Shown here: positions 47,544 to 59,592 of the stretch, piece by piece
Layout of the letters: each line of letters starts with the position of its first letter
Position numbering within the stretch: position 1 is the first letter of the stretch
Source: Hyaloscypha bicolor E
Lineage: Eukaryota; Ascomycota; Leotiomycetes; Helotiales; Hyaloscyphaceae
NCBI RefSeq assembly: GCF_002865645.1
Contig: NW_020194558.1
Coordinates: 1,826,014 to 1,890,013 of the forward strand
DNA: 64,000 nucleotides
Direction of reading: 5' to 3'
Translations under genes and position numbers: made by a program
The notes under the pieces: generated by a model
Told to the model about the DNA's origin: nothing
Database searches by the model: none
What the model saw: the letters and a program-made list of their open reading frames with translations, nothing else

Positions 47544-47933
47544 CAAAGATAGATTAGATGATAGACATTATATTCTTCCAGGCTCCTACTACGAGTAATT
47601 CACAAGACTGCTTACTCCTTAATGAGATAGAGAACACAGTTGCTCTCGTATCAGTGGAAGATATTGAAGTGAAATCTAATCATTTCTAAAATGATATCGG
47701 CCTGTGGTTCATTTGTCCTGTTCGCTTGGCTGCAAGAAAGGGGAAAGGGGCTTATTCTTCATAAAACTATGCAAGTTTATGCGAGTTTTCTGTGAACACG
47801 AATCTCAACCTCACCACCGGAATTCAACACGGAGCCACAACGATTTGACTGCTACAGCTCCAACGACGTCATCTATGTGTCTTAAGAGCAGGCCGTGCCA
47901 TTTATTTGTCCTATTCGAATTAGGATTAGCAGC
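47544..47933. other. Intergenic spacer, no gene seen
   Basis: 3' region of the membrane-protein gene and promoter of VPS53. The 77-codon frame at 47704-47937 is not protein-like. Confidence 0.5.
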
Positions 47934-50709
47934 ATGAACGGTGCATCAGCAGCGCCGTCGTTAGATGCTGGTAGGTTACCTTCCCTCAAGCTGGACCTTT
48001 GTCATTCACCACAACTCCATGCTGATTATCTCTCTACGAAGTCGATTTTGATCCAATTGAACACCTCAATACAATATTCTCCCATCCGTCCACCTTAAAT
48101 TCCATAAACGTCACCGCGTCCGCCCTTCAAGCCCACCAAGATGACCTCTCAACCTCCATATCCGCCCTCGTGGCTGCGCAAGCCTCCAGCGATGACTCGA
48201 GCCTCCAGCGCATGCAATCCGCCAAAGACGAGCTCGCCCAGCTCTTCCGCAAGGTCGAATCGGTGCGAACGCGAGCCTTCGAGACCGAGCAAACAATTAC
48301 ATCCATGACGGCAGAGATCAAACGACTAGATGGTACGAAGCGGAACCTCACATTATCTATGACGGCCTTGAAGCGGCTGCAGATGCTTACGACAGCTTAC
48401 GAACAACTGAGAGGGCTGGCGAAGTCACGGCAGTACAGGGACTGTGCAAGCTTGCTACAAGCTGTGCTGCAGCTTATGAAGCATTTTAACAGCTATAGGA
48501 GTATTGACCAGATTGCGACGCTGAGCCGAAATGTGGCGGAGCTGCAGAGGGAGTTGCTGGAGCAGGTTTGTGAGGACTTTGAGATGGCGTTTGCGAAGGG
48601 GGAGGTTGCGACAAAGAAGGGTGTGTTAGGAGAAGCTTGCTTTGTTATGGATGCACTTGGAGAAAATGCCAGGGCGCGACTGGTGACCTGGTATGTCAAT
48701 ACGCAGTTGCGGGAATACAGACAGGTTTTCAGGGGCAATGATGAGGCTGGCAGCTTGGATAATATTGGAAGGAGGTACAGCTGGTTCCGGAGGATGTTGA
48801 AGACCTATGAGGATGAGCATGCCGGTATTTTCCCACTACAGTGGAGGGTCAATGAGGTGCTGGCGAACGCCTTCTGTGAAGGGACGAGAGATGATTTTAA
48901 GGGAATTTTGGAAAGAAGTATGAGGCGGGCGGATGGTGCGAAAATCGATGTCAACTTGCTGCTGAGCTGTTTGCAAGAGACAATGGATTTCGAGCACAGC
49001 CTGGAGAAGAGATTCGCCAGCGAGCCTAGAGCAAGTATCGATACACTTAGTTCTATCGAAGACAAACCTCACACCTTTGATCGTTCGATTTCGGAGGCGT
49101 TCGAGCCATATCTCAGTCTGTGGGTTGATTCTCAAGACAAGCAATTGGCGTCGATGATTCCGAAATACCGGAATCAACCTCTACTTCCACCCGACGAGGA
49201 GTTCTCTCCTCAAGCTGTAATACCGTCGTCGATCGAACTTTTCCATTTCTACAAGACGACCTTGGCACAATGTGCCAAGCTATCTACTGGAGAACGTCTA
49301 CTGGACCTCTCAAAAACGCTTGCTAAGTACCTCGACGAATATGCTCAACAGGTTCTTCTGCATTTCTTGCAAGTACCTGGAGGCCCGAGTCTCCAGAACA
49401 CAATATTAGTGCTCAACACCGCGGATTATTGGCACGCAAACTCCCAACAGCTGGAGGAAAACCTGAAGAAGCGAATAGACAGCGACTTCGCACCGAAGGT
49501 TGACCTATCCCCTCAATCAGATGCATTCATGGGCGTTGCAAGTGCTGCAGTGCTAGCTTTGGTGCATCGAGTGGAAGTCGACTGTGAAGCCTCATGGCGA
49601 GAAATGAGGAATACAAACTGGAGCAAGATGGAAAGTGTGGGAGATCAAAGCTCTTACGTTGCTGAGCTACTGAAGCATGTCAATGCTCAAGCGGAGCAGA
49701 TCTTGCCTCTGGTCGGGAAACAGCAGTATGCCAGAGCATTTTGCGATAATCTTGTGGAGCACCTGGCAACCACATATATCGCAAATATTGTTCAATGCCG
49801 GCCGGTGTCAGAGGTTGGCGCAGAACAGGTTGGTGCCCCTCTCTTACTCTCACATGACATATATTGACAGGTCACAGATGCTTCTAGATAAATATGTGCT
49901 CACGAAAGGTCTCACAACCCTTCTTTCGCACTCACCCACAGCAGCCTCATCATCCACCACCACCCAAGCCGGTTTCGTCAAGCGCGTAAACCACAGCATG
50001 GGCCGTCTCGATCCTCTCCTCAAAACCCTTCAAGTCCGGCCGTCGCCCCCCGAGGGTCTCGTGCAAGCCTACCTGATTCACATCAGTGATCGCTCCGATA
50101 CGAATTTCCGCAAAATCCTCGAGCTGAAAGGTGTAAGGAAGCAAGATCAGCCCTCTCTCGTTGAACTATTTGGTGTGCATAGAGATGGGAAGACCAATGG
50201 GCAGCTTGTGGCAATGAGTCCTCTCTTGACGCCGCTGATGAATTCTGGTGGTATTGGAAGTGGAGGATTAGGAATCGGTGCAGCTTCAGCACTGGGTGCT
50301 GCATCGGGCGTCTCGAATCTGCAGACGAGGTTCGATCCTGCCAGTTTTGGGGAGAAGCTGTTTAGTGCTGCGAGGGATGGAGTGGAGAGGATGGGTACTG
50401 GTAGTGATCGGGTGGGGAGTCCGATGAGTGAGGATGCTAAAGCAACCGTGGAAGGGAACCTGAAGAGCATCGGAAAGTTCTTCAGAAGGGACAGTAAGCA
50501 AGATATTTCTTTATTCCGTACCCCAGGTTCCCTAATCCATCGGTTGGGAGAATGAGACAAGCTCCCAGCTCGCTCCCGGCTCTCTACTCTCCAAAGACAT
50601 ATCTTGCTAATTCGTTGCAGTGAGTGGATTTGGGGGGATTGGTGCGATTGGTGGGAGGTTTGGAGGCAAGCGCGAAGGGAGTGGGAGCATTGATGACACA
50701 GTCAGATAA
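47934..50709 (+). CDS. vps53: GARP complex subunit Vps53
   Basis: Tethering-complex subunit for endosome-to-trans-Golgi vesicles, acting with Vps51, Vps52 and Vps54. Four exons: 47934-47970, 48042-49828, 49878-50493, 50621-50709 (842 aa, the usual length for fungal Vps53). The N-terminus has VDFDPIEHLNTIF and a long coiled coil (~45-110). Core family motifs follow, e.g. YEQLRGLAKSRQYRDCASLL and SKTLAKYLDEYAQQVLLHFL. Near the end, SEVGAEQ is spliced to MLLDKYVLTKGL, the typical Vps53 junction. The C-terminus is Gly/Ser-rich; the last exon (MSGFGGIGAIGGRFGGK) is chosen over a read-through end at 50555 because the donor GTAAGC and acceptor are good and the result is protein-like. Upstream ATGs out of frame are absent. 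Confidence 0.94.
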
Positions 50710-51068
50710 TTATTAAATTCAAATCTGAGTTGATGATCCTCACGTTGTGACTTCCTCCCGAGATCATTGGATTTCCCAGAATGGAAAGGGCTTCTCATCT
50801 ATGACCAAGCTATGCCGTTACGTATGCCAGGGCTGGTAAATTACTTGCTTGCGTTTCCAAGATCCAGTCGACTGTTCCCAACTTGAAGCATCCTCCAAAG
50901 ACAGCACGCAGTTCCATGGCAGCAACGTCGTCATCCCGCCCCAATTAAATCACTTTGATCAACTTGGTGAAATCCTCCCCCTCGAGCTCTGCTCAGCGGG
51001 GAAAGATAATTTATCATTGCTTCATCGCGTGGCTTCGGAAAACAAGAGACATGAATTCTCGCTGATCC
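50710..51068. other. Convergent spacer, no gene seen
   Basis: 3'-3' intergenic DNA between Vps53 and the PEP-mutase family gene. The 102-codon + frame at 50849-51157 runs into the opposite gene and has no recognisable features. Confidence 0.5.
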
Positions 51069-52079
51069 TCATACACCATTCTGATACAATTTCCCACCAG
51101 CCTTCACATCAAATTCCACCGCCTCATCCAACCCACAACTCTCAAATAACGTCCTAACAGCAACCCCATTCCCCTTCGTATCCCCATCCTCCATTAGCCC
51201 CTTGTACGCTTTACTAACCGCCTCATACACAGCCCCAAGCCCCAGTATCGGCGTAATAAGAACCTTATACCCACACTCTTTCGCCTCCTTAACATTTAAC
51301 ACCGGACTCACGCCCCCAGGAACGCAATTATAAAGACACGGCACACCGTTCATATCCGCGCAAAACCTCTTCGCTTCCTCAACACTCGTTACGCCTTCAA
51401 GAAACGCAACATCAGCACCAGCCTTCACGGCTTTCCGCAATCGTGAAAGAGCGCTTTCATAACCTAGAGAAGCGAGAGCGTCGGTCCGTGCAATAATCAC
51501 GATATCTCTGGAAAGCTGAGCTCGCATGTTTGATGCAGCGCGGATCCGGGAGGTGAAGGTATCCTCATCGACAAGCTCTTTGTTTTTCAGATGGCCGCAA
51601 CGCTTGTTCACCACTTGATCTTCGAGGTGGAAAGCAGCGACTCCTGAATTGATATATGCGGCTGTTGTTCTGCCTACCATAAGAGGACCTGTCATTGTTA
51701 GTTCGAGCTCAGGGTTCCGGGAACGGAGGTAGTACCGCCATAGCCTGTATCAACATCTGCGATCAAAGGGACTGTAGGGTCAAGACTGGCGATCATGGCA
51801 GCGTGATCACGCATATCGTTCATAGTTGCAACGCCCAGATCGGCTATCCCAAGACGTGACATGGTGGTGCCTGCTCCTGTCTACTTAGATCAGTTCTCAT
51901 TTGCAAAGCAAATATTTGAAGAACAGTAATACCATGTATAAAATTTTAAACCCGGCATTAAGGGCAAGTCGAGCTGTGAAGCCATCGTAAACCCCTGGAC
52001 ACACCACAATTCCATGTTCTTGAGCTAGCAAAGCGCGGAGCCTTGAAGCTGTCGTTTGTGGGGGCTTTAGGTCTGCCAT
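51069..52079 (-). CDS. Isocitrate lyase / PEP mutase superfamily enzyme
   Basis: TIM-barrel enzyme of the group acting on C-C or C-P bonds of 2-oxo- or hydroxy-acids (methylisocitrate lyase-like, oxaloacetate hydrolase-like, PEP mutase). Exons 52079-51933, 51880-51736 and 51688-51069 (303 aa, normal for the short family). Seen: N-terminal PGVYDGFTARLALNAGF; Mg-binding IADVDTGYG spliced to GPLMVGRTT; signature NKRCGH with catalytic Cys (~128); IIARTDALASLG; and AFLEGV. The barrel is complete. Which substrate it uses cannot be read from these motifs. No mitochondrial or peroxisomal targeting is evident (C-terminal YQNGV is not PTS1), so cytosolic is likely. Often annotated as carboxyphosphonoenolpyruvate phosphonomutase-like. 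Confidence 0.9.
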
Positions 52080-52708
52080 TTTGAAATTGAAAATAGATGA
52101 TAAAACTTTTGCAGAAACAGGATAGGGATGTGTAGGAGATGTTGTATAAAAGGAACGCTGATTACACCCTAGTCCGATTGCGGGGTCTAACTTACCCCAC
52201 TACCCCACCCACTCCACCACGCTGAGCGGAATTCCGACGGTTGATAGCAAACGTCAAGTTGGAGCAGCAAACAATTTTGTACTTCACATTCCTGTTAGTG
52301 GAAAGCATAGTTAGCAAAGAAGTAGTAATTTGCATGCTCTGGAAATAATAGTCGATATACCGGAGAAAACGAAGGTCTTGCTTGGAATTTTCAAGATTCA
52401 CAAACTCGTGAAATGCTGAGTGACAGATAGTAGAGAGAATGGGAATTCGAAGGTGGAGGAGATCCAGAATAAGATTTCTGATTCAGCGACCAGGAGATTA
52501 ATCAAGAAACAAAAACATAGAAAGATTGGATAAGCAGAGTTGCAAATCAGTTTAATTACCTAGCACATGTACACATTGCGCGCTGCTCAATGCAGAAAGC
52601 AGAGCGCTCACAATACCGGTATTCCCGTTTCCTTTCCCAAATGCAAGGAGATGCCAAACTCCGCACCAAATTCGTATTCTCGTGGTCTCATAATCTAATA
52701 AATGCTTT
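52080..52708. other. Intergenic spacer, no gene seen
   Basis: Promoter of the PEP-mutase family gene and 3' region of the WLM gene. No feature recognised. Confidence 0.5.
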
Positions 52709-54074
52709 TCATGATTTATCCTTCAACTTCCCACAAGTCGAGCAAGTCCACCACTTATTTTCCATAATCGTGCTGCATCTCGAACATCTCCAAGAATCTT
52801 GTAGGCCTGGCGGCTTCGTCGTTGTGACTGCCTTGCGGTCCGCTTCTACTATCTGCTTGGTGATTTCTGGTGGGCGTTCCAAGGTACACGCATCACAGGC
52901 AAGAAAGCTGATGGGGTTGTGTAAGGTACAGACTGGGCAGGTCCATCCATCAAGATATGGCTCGGGTGAAGGGGGATCTGGAGCTGCAACAAATGTTGGC
53001 TTGGGTGCGGTTGCGGTTGCTGATGCTGAGGTTAAGGAAGAGGCATAGGTATCCGACTTCTTCGGGATTGTTCTTGGTCTTTTGTTTGTCTGTTCGGAGA
53101 CTAGACGACTGACAGGTCGATCAGGATGTTGTCTAATAGGAGGTGCCTTTGTACGGGCAGGAGCTGGGGGTTTAGAGGGTGGCTCTTGCTTAATGGCTTG
53201 TTCTGGGCCAACCTTTCCGCCACCATTGCCTGTTGGATTCGATGCTGTCGGAGGGACGTATGATTCACCATATTCCTCCTTCTCGTCTTCTTGAACAAGG
53301 TCCCAGAGGGCTTGAGCAATAGCCCGATCATTCGCCTCATCTTCTTCGCCCTTCGTCTTAAATCCGTTCCTTGTGGCTGCATCGGCAAGGTCCTTGATCT
53401 CCTTTTCGTCCTTATTCCCAGAACCACATCCTTTGAGGACCGTGTTCCGTCTCTCGATCGCGTCGACGATGACCTTTCGAATGTCGGTTCCGGCTGCGAC
53501 TGGTCGTCCACCAAGTTTCTGGCCGGATCCTGCGTAGAGCGTGCGTCTCTTCTCGGCGGCCGCACGAGCAATCCGCCTAGCTTCGTCTCGGTGAATACGC
53601 CGGCCACCGAGTCTATGACCTTCGGACAAGAAGCCTTCCCCGGTGTATCCTTTCGAAACTAGACCTTCATACTCTTTTCGGAGTTGATCCCAAAGAGCAT
53701 GGAACTGAGCATTATGCGGGCCGATTTCGTTGTGTGAGAGCTCGTGGAGCATGGTATCGACGACCTGTTCCAAAGGAAGGAACTGGTTCTTGTCTCCAGG
53801 ATATCGTAGTCGAAGACATATCTTTTCTCCATGATTGACATTAAGTCCTAGCAGAATCAGCATCTAGCACATGACAGAAGTCACTTCTCTCACCTAAAAG
53901 ATTGGTCTGGTCGGGGTAAAATTCTGTCAATGTGCCTACTCTCCAGCTGCGCACTCTCATGATTGGTTTAACCAGTGATGCGATCTTTCGCAGTGAGTGA
54001 AGAGCTTCATCTTGGCGAGGGAAGGTGTTCAGGTGAGAGTATTGAGAGATCAGCGCGTCGTGTTCCGGCGGCAT
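52709..54074 (-). CDS. WLM-domain metalloprotease (Wss1-type) with two RanBP2-type zinc fingers
   Basis: DNA-dependent/SUMO-linked protease family that degrades proteins crosslinked to DNA (S. cerevisiae Wss1, relative of Spartan). Exons 54074-53894 and 53847-52709 (439 aa). The WLM domain (~15-190) has VRSWRVGTLTEFYP, LGLNVN spliced in frame, and the metzincin-like HELSHNEIGPHN (~94-105), where two His plus a third His bind zinc and Glu is catalytic. Downstream LGGRRIHRDEARR and KLGGRP are family marks. Residues ~200-355 are disordered with Pro-rich and basic (NLS-like) parts. The C-terminus holds two RanBP2-type fingers: WTCPVC...ACDAC (~362-381) and WRCSRC...TCSTC (~413-432), which probably bind ubiquitin-like proteins. 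Nuclear location is likely. Confidence 0.94.
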
Positions 54075-55198
54075 CTTTGCCTGCGTGCCAACAAGGCTGA
54101 TGGTCTTGGACTCGGGGAAAGTGGCGGAAGACCTGTTGACTCGAGAAAACCTCCCAGAACGATGAGGAAGATAGGAGGGGGTATCTTTTTGTTCAAGGAA
54201 GGAATGTGATTGTCTAGAATCCTCCAGAATGCCTGCGCCGTGAATGAAGTTGGGGCTGGACGAATTGTAATCACGAAGGCAAGGCTGAAGACGTGTCAGT
54301 GCTGCCTTTCTCGGGTGTCGGGTGTTAGCGCGTACGCTCGCTAAAAGTTGCTATTTTAATCTCGTTTCGGGGGAAACCTGACATCTCCAGATTTTCTCCT
54401 CTGCTTCAAAAACAAGTACTCGATGAGAATGTTGAAAACTTGCTGAGAATCTTAACCAATACCTCTATCAGTTGTACCCAGACTTTCTTATTATGGCTTG
54501 GCTGTGAATCTCGCGAATGATTTGTCAAGAGTCCCTCCAACGCCACACCTGAATATTCGGCGCATGCATAGGCGGCATCCACCGAGTGGTGATTGTGTGT
54601 GAGATGTTAAGGGAGGTGTTGAAGTTCAAAGAAGTACACTTTTGTGCTCATCTCCTCAAGGAGGACTGCCGCACGGTGAAAAACCGGAGCCTTGCTTCCC
54701 CAATACAGTAATCGAAAGCTGGCATTTCCCGATGGTGCTACCATTGGTCTCTGTCTCTGAGCATACGGAGTAAAGCAGTGCTCTGGAACGGCTCTCATTC
54801 GTCAGAAAAAGTACAGTCCAAGAGCCCGAGCAACCACATCAAAAAATCCCCATCCTCTCTAATTTCGATCTGGATCATTCCTGAGTATATAGAAATGGGT
54901 GGATTTCAATAGTAGACGCTCTATAAGACCTCAGATACTCGCGTTGGCGGTAAGAATGTGTCGGGTCAGTCGCTGCCGCAATTTGTTGACGATTACACCT
55001 GGCCCGGTGATGCGGCCAATGCGTCCAGCCCCAATCTGCCTGGGAGGTTGGATTCAGCCTCGTGAGGCTGAGTGCGGACGACATCTGCGAAGCCAGCAAG
55101 CAATCTTCTTTCATCATCATTTTCGCTCAACCTGCTTCCCCGTGGATAGCAGAGCTGCGTTTGACATCACAACTAGAGCTAGCCAGCGTCGACGAAAC
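54075..55198. other. Divergent intergenic region
   Basis: Shared upstream region of the WLM protease (-) and NLR (+) genes. The frame at 54899-55198 is continuous with the NLR but has no ATG suited as start before 55199. Other small frames (54607-54798) are unsupported. Confidence 0.5.
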
Positions 55199-58100
55199 AT
55201 GGACGGACTCAGCCTTGCCGCCAGCGTCATCGCTGTCATCCAACTCGCCGGATCATGTCTAAAGCTTTCTAGAAAGTTTCTAGGCCCATCTGAATTCGGT
55301 TCCTCTAGCCTAGCCTCTATGACAACTGCTTTATATGGATTCATTGGAGCAGTGAAAACTTTCCAAACACACCTCGAGATTTACGATGACGACGAAGCGC
55401 GACTCAGCAGTCTGGAAACCCTCAAGCCCGTACTCAAACAGTGCGAAGGAGCGCTACATATTATCGAAGATTTTGTGGGGAAAAGCAGCTTCATTGGGAA
55501 GCACGTTATGGGATCGAAGTTTGACTATAGGGTAAAGACGTCGCTAGAGGCTTTGGGCGGAGCCAAGGAGCTATTTGTGCTAGCTTTGCACACCGACCAA
55601 CGGTATTCCCCACACTCCACCTAATTCTCCCGTTCCTGATTATCTTTTGCCTAGAACAATTCTCCACGGAGTAGAACGATACGTCCGCAACGTAGCAGAA
55701 GACCTTCGAGATATCCACGTCGTCATCAAAAATAACGAAGCGAAGCTAGATGGATTAGATAAAGAGCAGAACAAACAATTCAAACAAGCTAGTGACTGGC
55801 AGGATGAGACGACAACCAGTTTAAAAAGGTTACGCGAAGATGGGGGCACAACATATCAAGAGGTCAAGGGAGTAAGAAAAGAACAGGAAGACAGGCAACT
55901 ACGTGACGAGCGTCAGTCTATTCTCACCTGGCTCACCCCTACCGATTACACTGCTCAGCAGCACGACTTCGTCAGTCGCCGACAGGCAGGAACTGGCCAA
56001 TGGCTTCTAGACTCAGCAGAATTCCAGGCATGGCTAGAGACCGATAAGCAGACATTATTCTGTCCAGGAATTCCTGGGGCCGGGAAGACAATTCTCACAT
56101 CCATTGTCGTACAGGAGCTTACTACTCGCTTCCGCAATGATGAGAGCATTGGCATTGCGTACCTCTATTGCAACTTCCGGCGGCAAGATGAGCAGAAGGT
56201 CGATGACTTGCTCGCAAGCCTGTTGAAACAATTGAGCCAGGAGAGGACTTTCTTACCAGAGAGTGTGAAGACCCTCCATGAAAAACACAGGGACAAACGA
56301 ACACGACCATCGTTTGACGAGATATCGAGAACGTTCCAGTCTGTGACCGCAATATTTTCGAAAGTCTTTATTATTATTGATGCACTCGATGAGTGTCGAA
56401 CTACTGATGGCTGCCGAACAAGACTCTTGACAGAGATTTTCTTAGCTCAAGCGAATTCAAGAGCAAACATTTTTGCGACCTCAAGATTTATGCCCGAAGT
56501 TATAGAGAAGTTTGAAGGGAGCATTTCATTAGAGATTCGTGCTAGTGAGGAAGACGTGCGACGATATCTCGATAGTCACATGTTTCGACTCCCGGCGTTC
56601 GTCGGACGTAACCCGGACCTGCAAGAGGAGATTAAGACTGGGATTGTGCTGTTAGTAAAGGGAATGTGGGTTCCCTATGTCCGTATATAAGCCGAAGCGC
56701 TAACATGTTTTAAGGTTCCTCCTTGCACAGCTCTATCTCGATTCCCTGATTGGAAAGAGATCACCTAAAGCCGTTCGATCCGCTATTGCAAAGCTACCGA
56801 CCGGAACGAATGTATATGATTGTGCATATAAGGACGCAATGGACCGCATCGATGGGCAACTAGAAGACCAGGAAAAGCTCGCCAAACAAGTCCTGTCCTG
56901 GATTACATGTGGAAAGAGACCGTTGACCACCTCGGAACTCCAACACGCCCTTGCTATAGAAGTTGGTGACTCTGAGCTTGATAAAGATAATCTTCCAGAG
57001 GTCGAAGACATACTATCTGTGTGTGCAGGATTAGTCACAGTTGATGAGGAAAGCAGTATTATCCGCTTGGTTCATTACACGACTCAGGAATACTTTGACC
57101 GGACACGGACAAAGTGGTTTCCAAATGCAGAGGCTAATATTACGACAATCTGCGTTACGTATCTCTCATTTGACGAGTTCGAGAGTGGGATTTGCCAAAA
57201 CGACGAGGAGTTTGAACAGCGGCTTCAATTAAACAAGTTGTACGACTATGCTGCACACTACTGGGGTTATCATGCCCGGCAGGCTTCGACTTTGTATCAA
57301 GGCGTTATAGAATTTCTTCAGAAGCGAGCCCAAGTCGAGGCATCAAGTCAAGCATTAATAGCTATAAAGCGATGGTCAGATGAAGTGGAATATAGTCAAA
57401 GAAGTCCAAAGCAAATTACTGGGGTACACTTAGCAGCATACTTTGGAGTCGACAACGCGGTACAACTCCTAATTGGTAGCAACAACCCTGATTCAAATGA
57501 TAGCTATGGCCGGACGCCGCTGTCGTGGGCTGCCCAGAACGGGCATGAGGGGGTCGTCCAGCTGCTGCTTGACCAGGGTGCCAAGGTTATATCGGCTGAT
57601 TCTGAGGGAGAGACGCCACTATACTGTGCCTCTTGGAATGGGCATATCGAGATTGTCCGGCTACTCCTCGACCGGGGCGCCGATATTACAGCAGCTGATT
57701 CTGACAGAGAGACTCCACTATACTGTGCCTCTCGGAACGGGCATATCGAGGTCGTCCGGCTACTCCTCGACCGGGGCGCCGATATTACAGCAGCTAATTC
57801 TGACGGATGGACACCACTATACTGTGCCTCTCGGAACGGGAACGTCGAGGTCGTCCGGCTACTCCTCGACCGGGGCGCCGATATTACAGCAGCTGATTCT
57901 GACGGATGGACACCACTATACTGTGCCTCTCGGAACGGGAACGTCGAGGTCGTCCGGCTACTCCTCGACCGGGGCGCCGATATTACAGCAGCTGATTCTG
58001 ACAGAGAGACTCCACTATACTGTGCCTCTCGGAACGGGCATATCGAGGTCGTCCGGCTACTCCTCGACCGGGGCGCCGATATTACAGCAGCTAATTCTGA

Positions 58101-59232
58101 CGGATGGACACCACTATACTGTGCCTCTTTGAACGGGCATATCGAGGTTATCCGGCTACTTCTCGACCGGGGCGCCGATATTACAGTAGCTAATTCTAAC
58201 GGATGGGCGCCACTTTACTGTGCCTCTTGGAACGGGCATATCGAGGTTATCCGGCTACTTCTCGACCGGGGCGCTGATATTACAGCAGCTAATTCTGAGG
58301 GAGAGACACCGCTCTACTGTGCCTCTTGGAACGGGCATATCGAGGTTATCCGGCTACTTCTCGACCGGGGCGCCGATATTACAGTAGCTAATTCTGACGG
58401 ATGGGCGCCACTTTACTGTGCCTCTTTGAACGGGCATATCGAGGTTATCCGGCTACTTCTCGACCGGGGCGCTGATATTACAGTAGCTAATTCTGAGGGA
58501 GAGACACCGCTCTACTGTGCCTCTTGGAACGGGCACGTCGAGGTCGTCCGGCTACTCCTTGACCAGGGCGCCGACGTGATAGTTGCGGATAAACACGGAT
58601 GGACGCCACTCATCTCAGCTGCAAGCAACGGGAAGGTTGATGTCGTCAAGCTCCTGCTTGCAGTAGACCGTGTTGAACCAGACTTAAAGGATAGAACTGG
58701 TCGGACCCCACTGTTTTACGCGGCTAAGAATGGAAACAAGGCTATTATTGAACTGCTGCTCGCTATAAACCGAGTTGACGTTGATTCAAGGGACTATTAT
58801 AACTCGACACCGCTATCAATCGCAGCAAGGATGGGACACGGGGACGTAGTAGCGCTCTTCCTAACCAAAGGCCATGCCTTGAATATCGAAGATAATTTTG
58901 GTCGGACACCATTATGGTGGGCCAAAAAGAACGGATATCTTGAAATCGCCGACCTCCTCCTTAAAAAGTATAGGGAAAATGGCATATTTATTGAAGAAGA
59001 CGGCCTGCCTATTACCACGATTTCAGTCCTTGCCGATAAAAACACTAGATGGTGCGACGTCTGTGATTTAGGTATCTTAGAGAAAGATGCTTATTATCAT
59101 TGCAGTATTTGTAATCGCGGAGATTTTGATATTTGTAAGGAATGTTTTGCAATGAAGGCCCACTGTCTAGATGAGTCTCACACAATATCCAGAAATTATT
59201 CGAAAGAGTACTTGCTGCTTAGTGCTGCGTAG
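55199..59232 (+). CDS. NLR (STAND) protein: HeLo-like N-terminus, NACHT, ankyrin repeats, ZZ finger
   Basis: Fungal NOD-like receptor, the class behind heterokaryon incompatibility and proposed innate immunity. Exons 55199-55602, 55655-56665 and 56715-59232 (1310 aa). Residues 1-130 ([18 protein letters not shown]) match the fungal STAND N-terminal HeLo-like/SesA-like type, often a cell-death effector; the exact subtype is not certain. NACHT: Walker A GIPGAGKT (~272) and Walker [10 protein letters not shown] (~373). A winged-helix-like region ~520-600 includes [10 protein letters not shown]. Ankyrin repeats ~705-1240, of which ten (57607-58596) are 33-aa units almost identical in DNA. The C-terminus has a ZZ-type zinc finger (~1248-1300: CDVC, YHCSIC, DICKEC, then H). 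The second intron splits the ATG of [13 protein letters not shown], a family motif, which supports the junction. Confidence 0.93.
57607..58596 (+). repeat. Ten 99-bp tandem ankyrin-coding repeats
   Basis: Exact 99-bp periodicity. Each unit reads (G/R)(W/E)(T/A)PLYCAS-x-NG...LLLDRGAD. Units 3 and 4 of the array (57805-57903, 57904-58002) are identical at all 99 bases, as are units 2 and 5 (57706-57804, 58003-58101). Differences cluster at a few codons (1-2, 10, 13-14, 28, 30, 33). The first and last units are the most diverged. Confidence 0.97.
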
Positions 59233-59592
59233 GGCACTTAAAATAGAAGGCTTTTCCAGACGTCAAAAACTGTTGTACTTAACTACTTCATAGTTCATAC
59301 TATATATCATATTATAACTTGAATAGAGAGGGGCTTGGGGGTAGTAATGTATATATACTATACGCCTGGAGCTATGTTACTACTACTAAATGATTTCAAA
59401 GCGTAACTGGAATATTCCAGAAGCATTATTTCTCTCCTAACCACGTAATCCACAAGCTCTTCCTGTACCTAACGTAATTCAAAATATAGTGAATTTAAAG
59501 TTCTCTAAGCAGTCCAAGTACGGGTGATCTGCGACATATAGTCCAAGAGTCCCGGGTACCGCATAAAATTTTGAATCGGACGCAAACTCGGT
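59233..59592. other. Spacer after the NLR gene
   Basis: AT-rich 3' region (aatatatatac-type stretches at about 59345-59365). No gene seen. Confidence 0.5.

Noticed and set aside
50494..50555. Read-through C-terminus of Vps53 ending at 50555
   Set aside because: A good GTAAGC donor at 50494 and an acceptor at 50620 lead to a Gly-rich, protein-like last exon in frame, so the read-through end is probably retained intron.
57473..58132. 219-codon frame overlapping the ankyrin array in another frame
   Set aside because: It is the repeated 99-bp unit read out of phase; repetition without a stop in one unit keeps the frame open.
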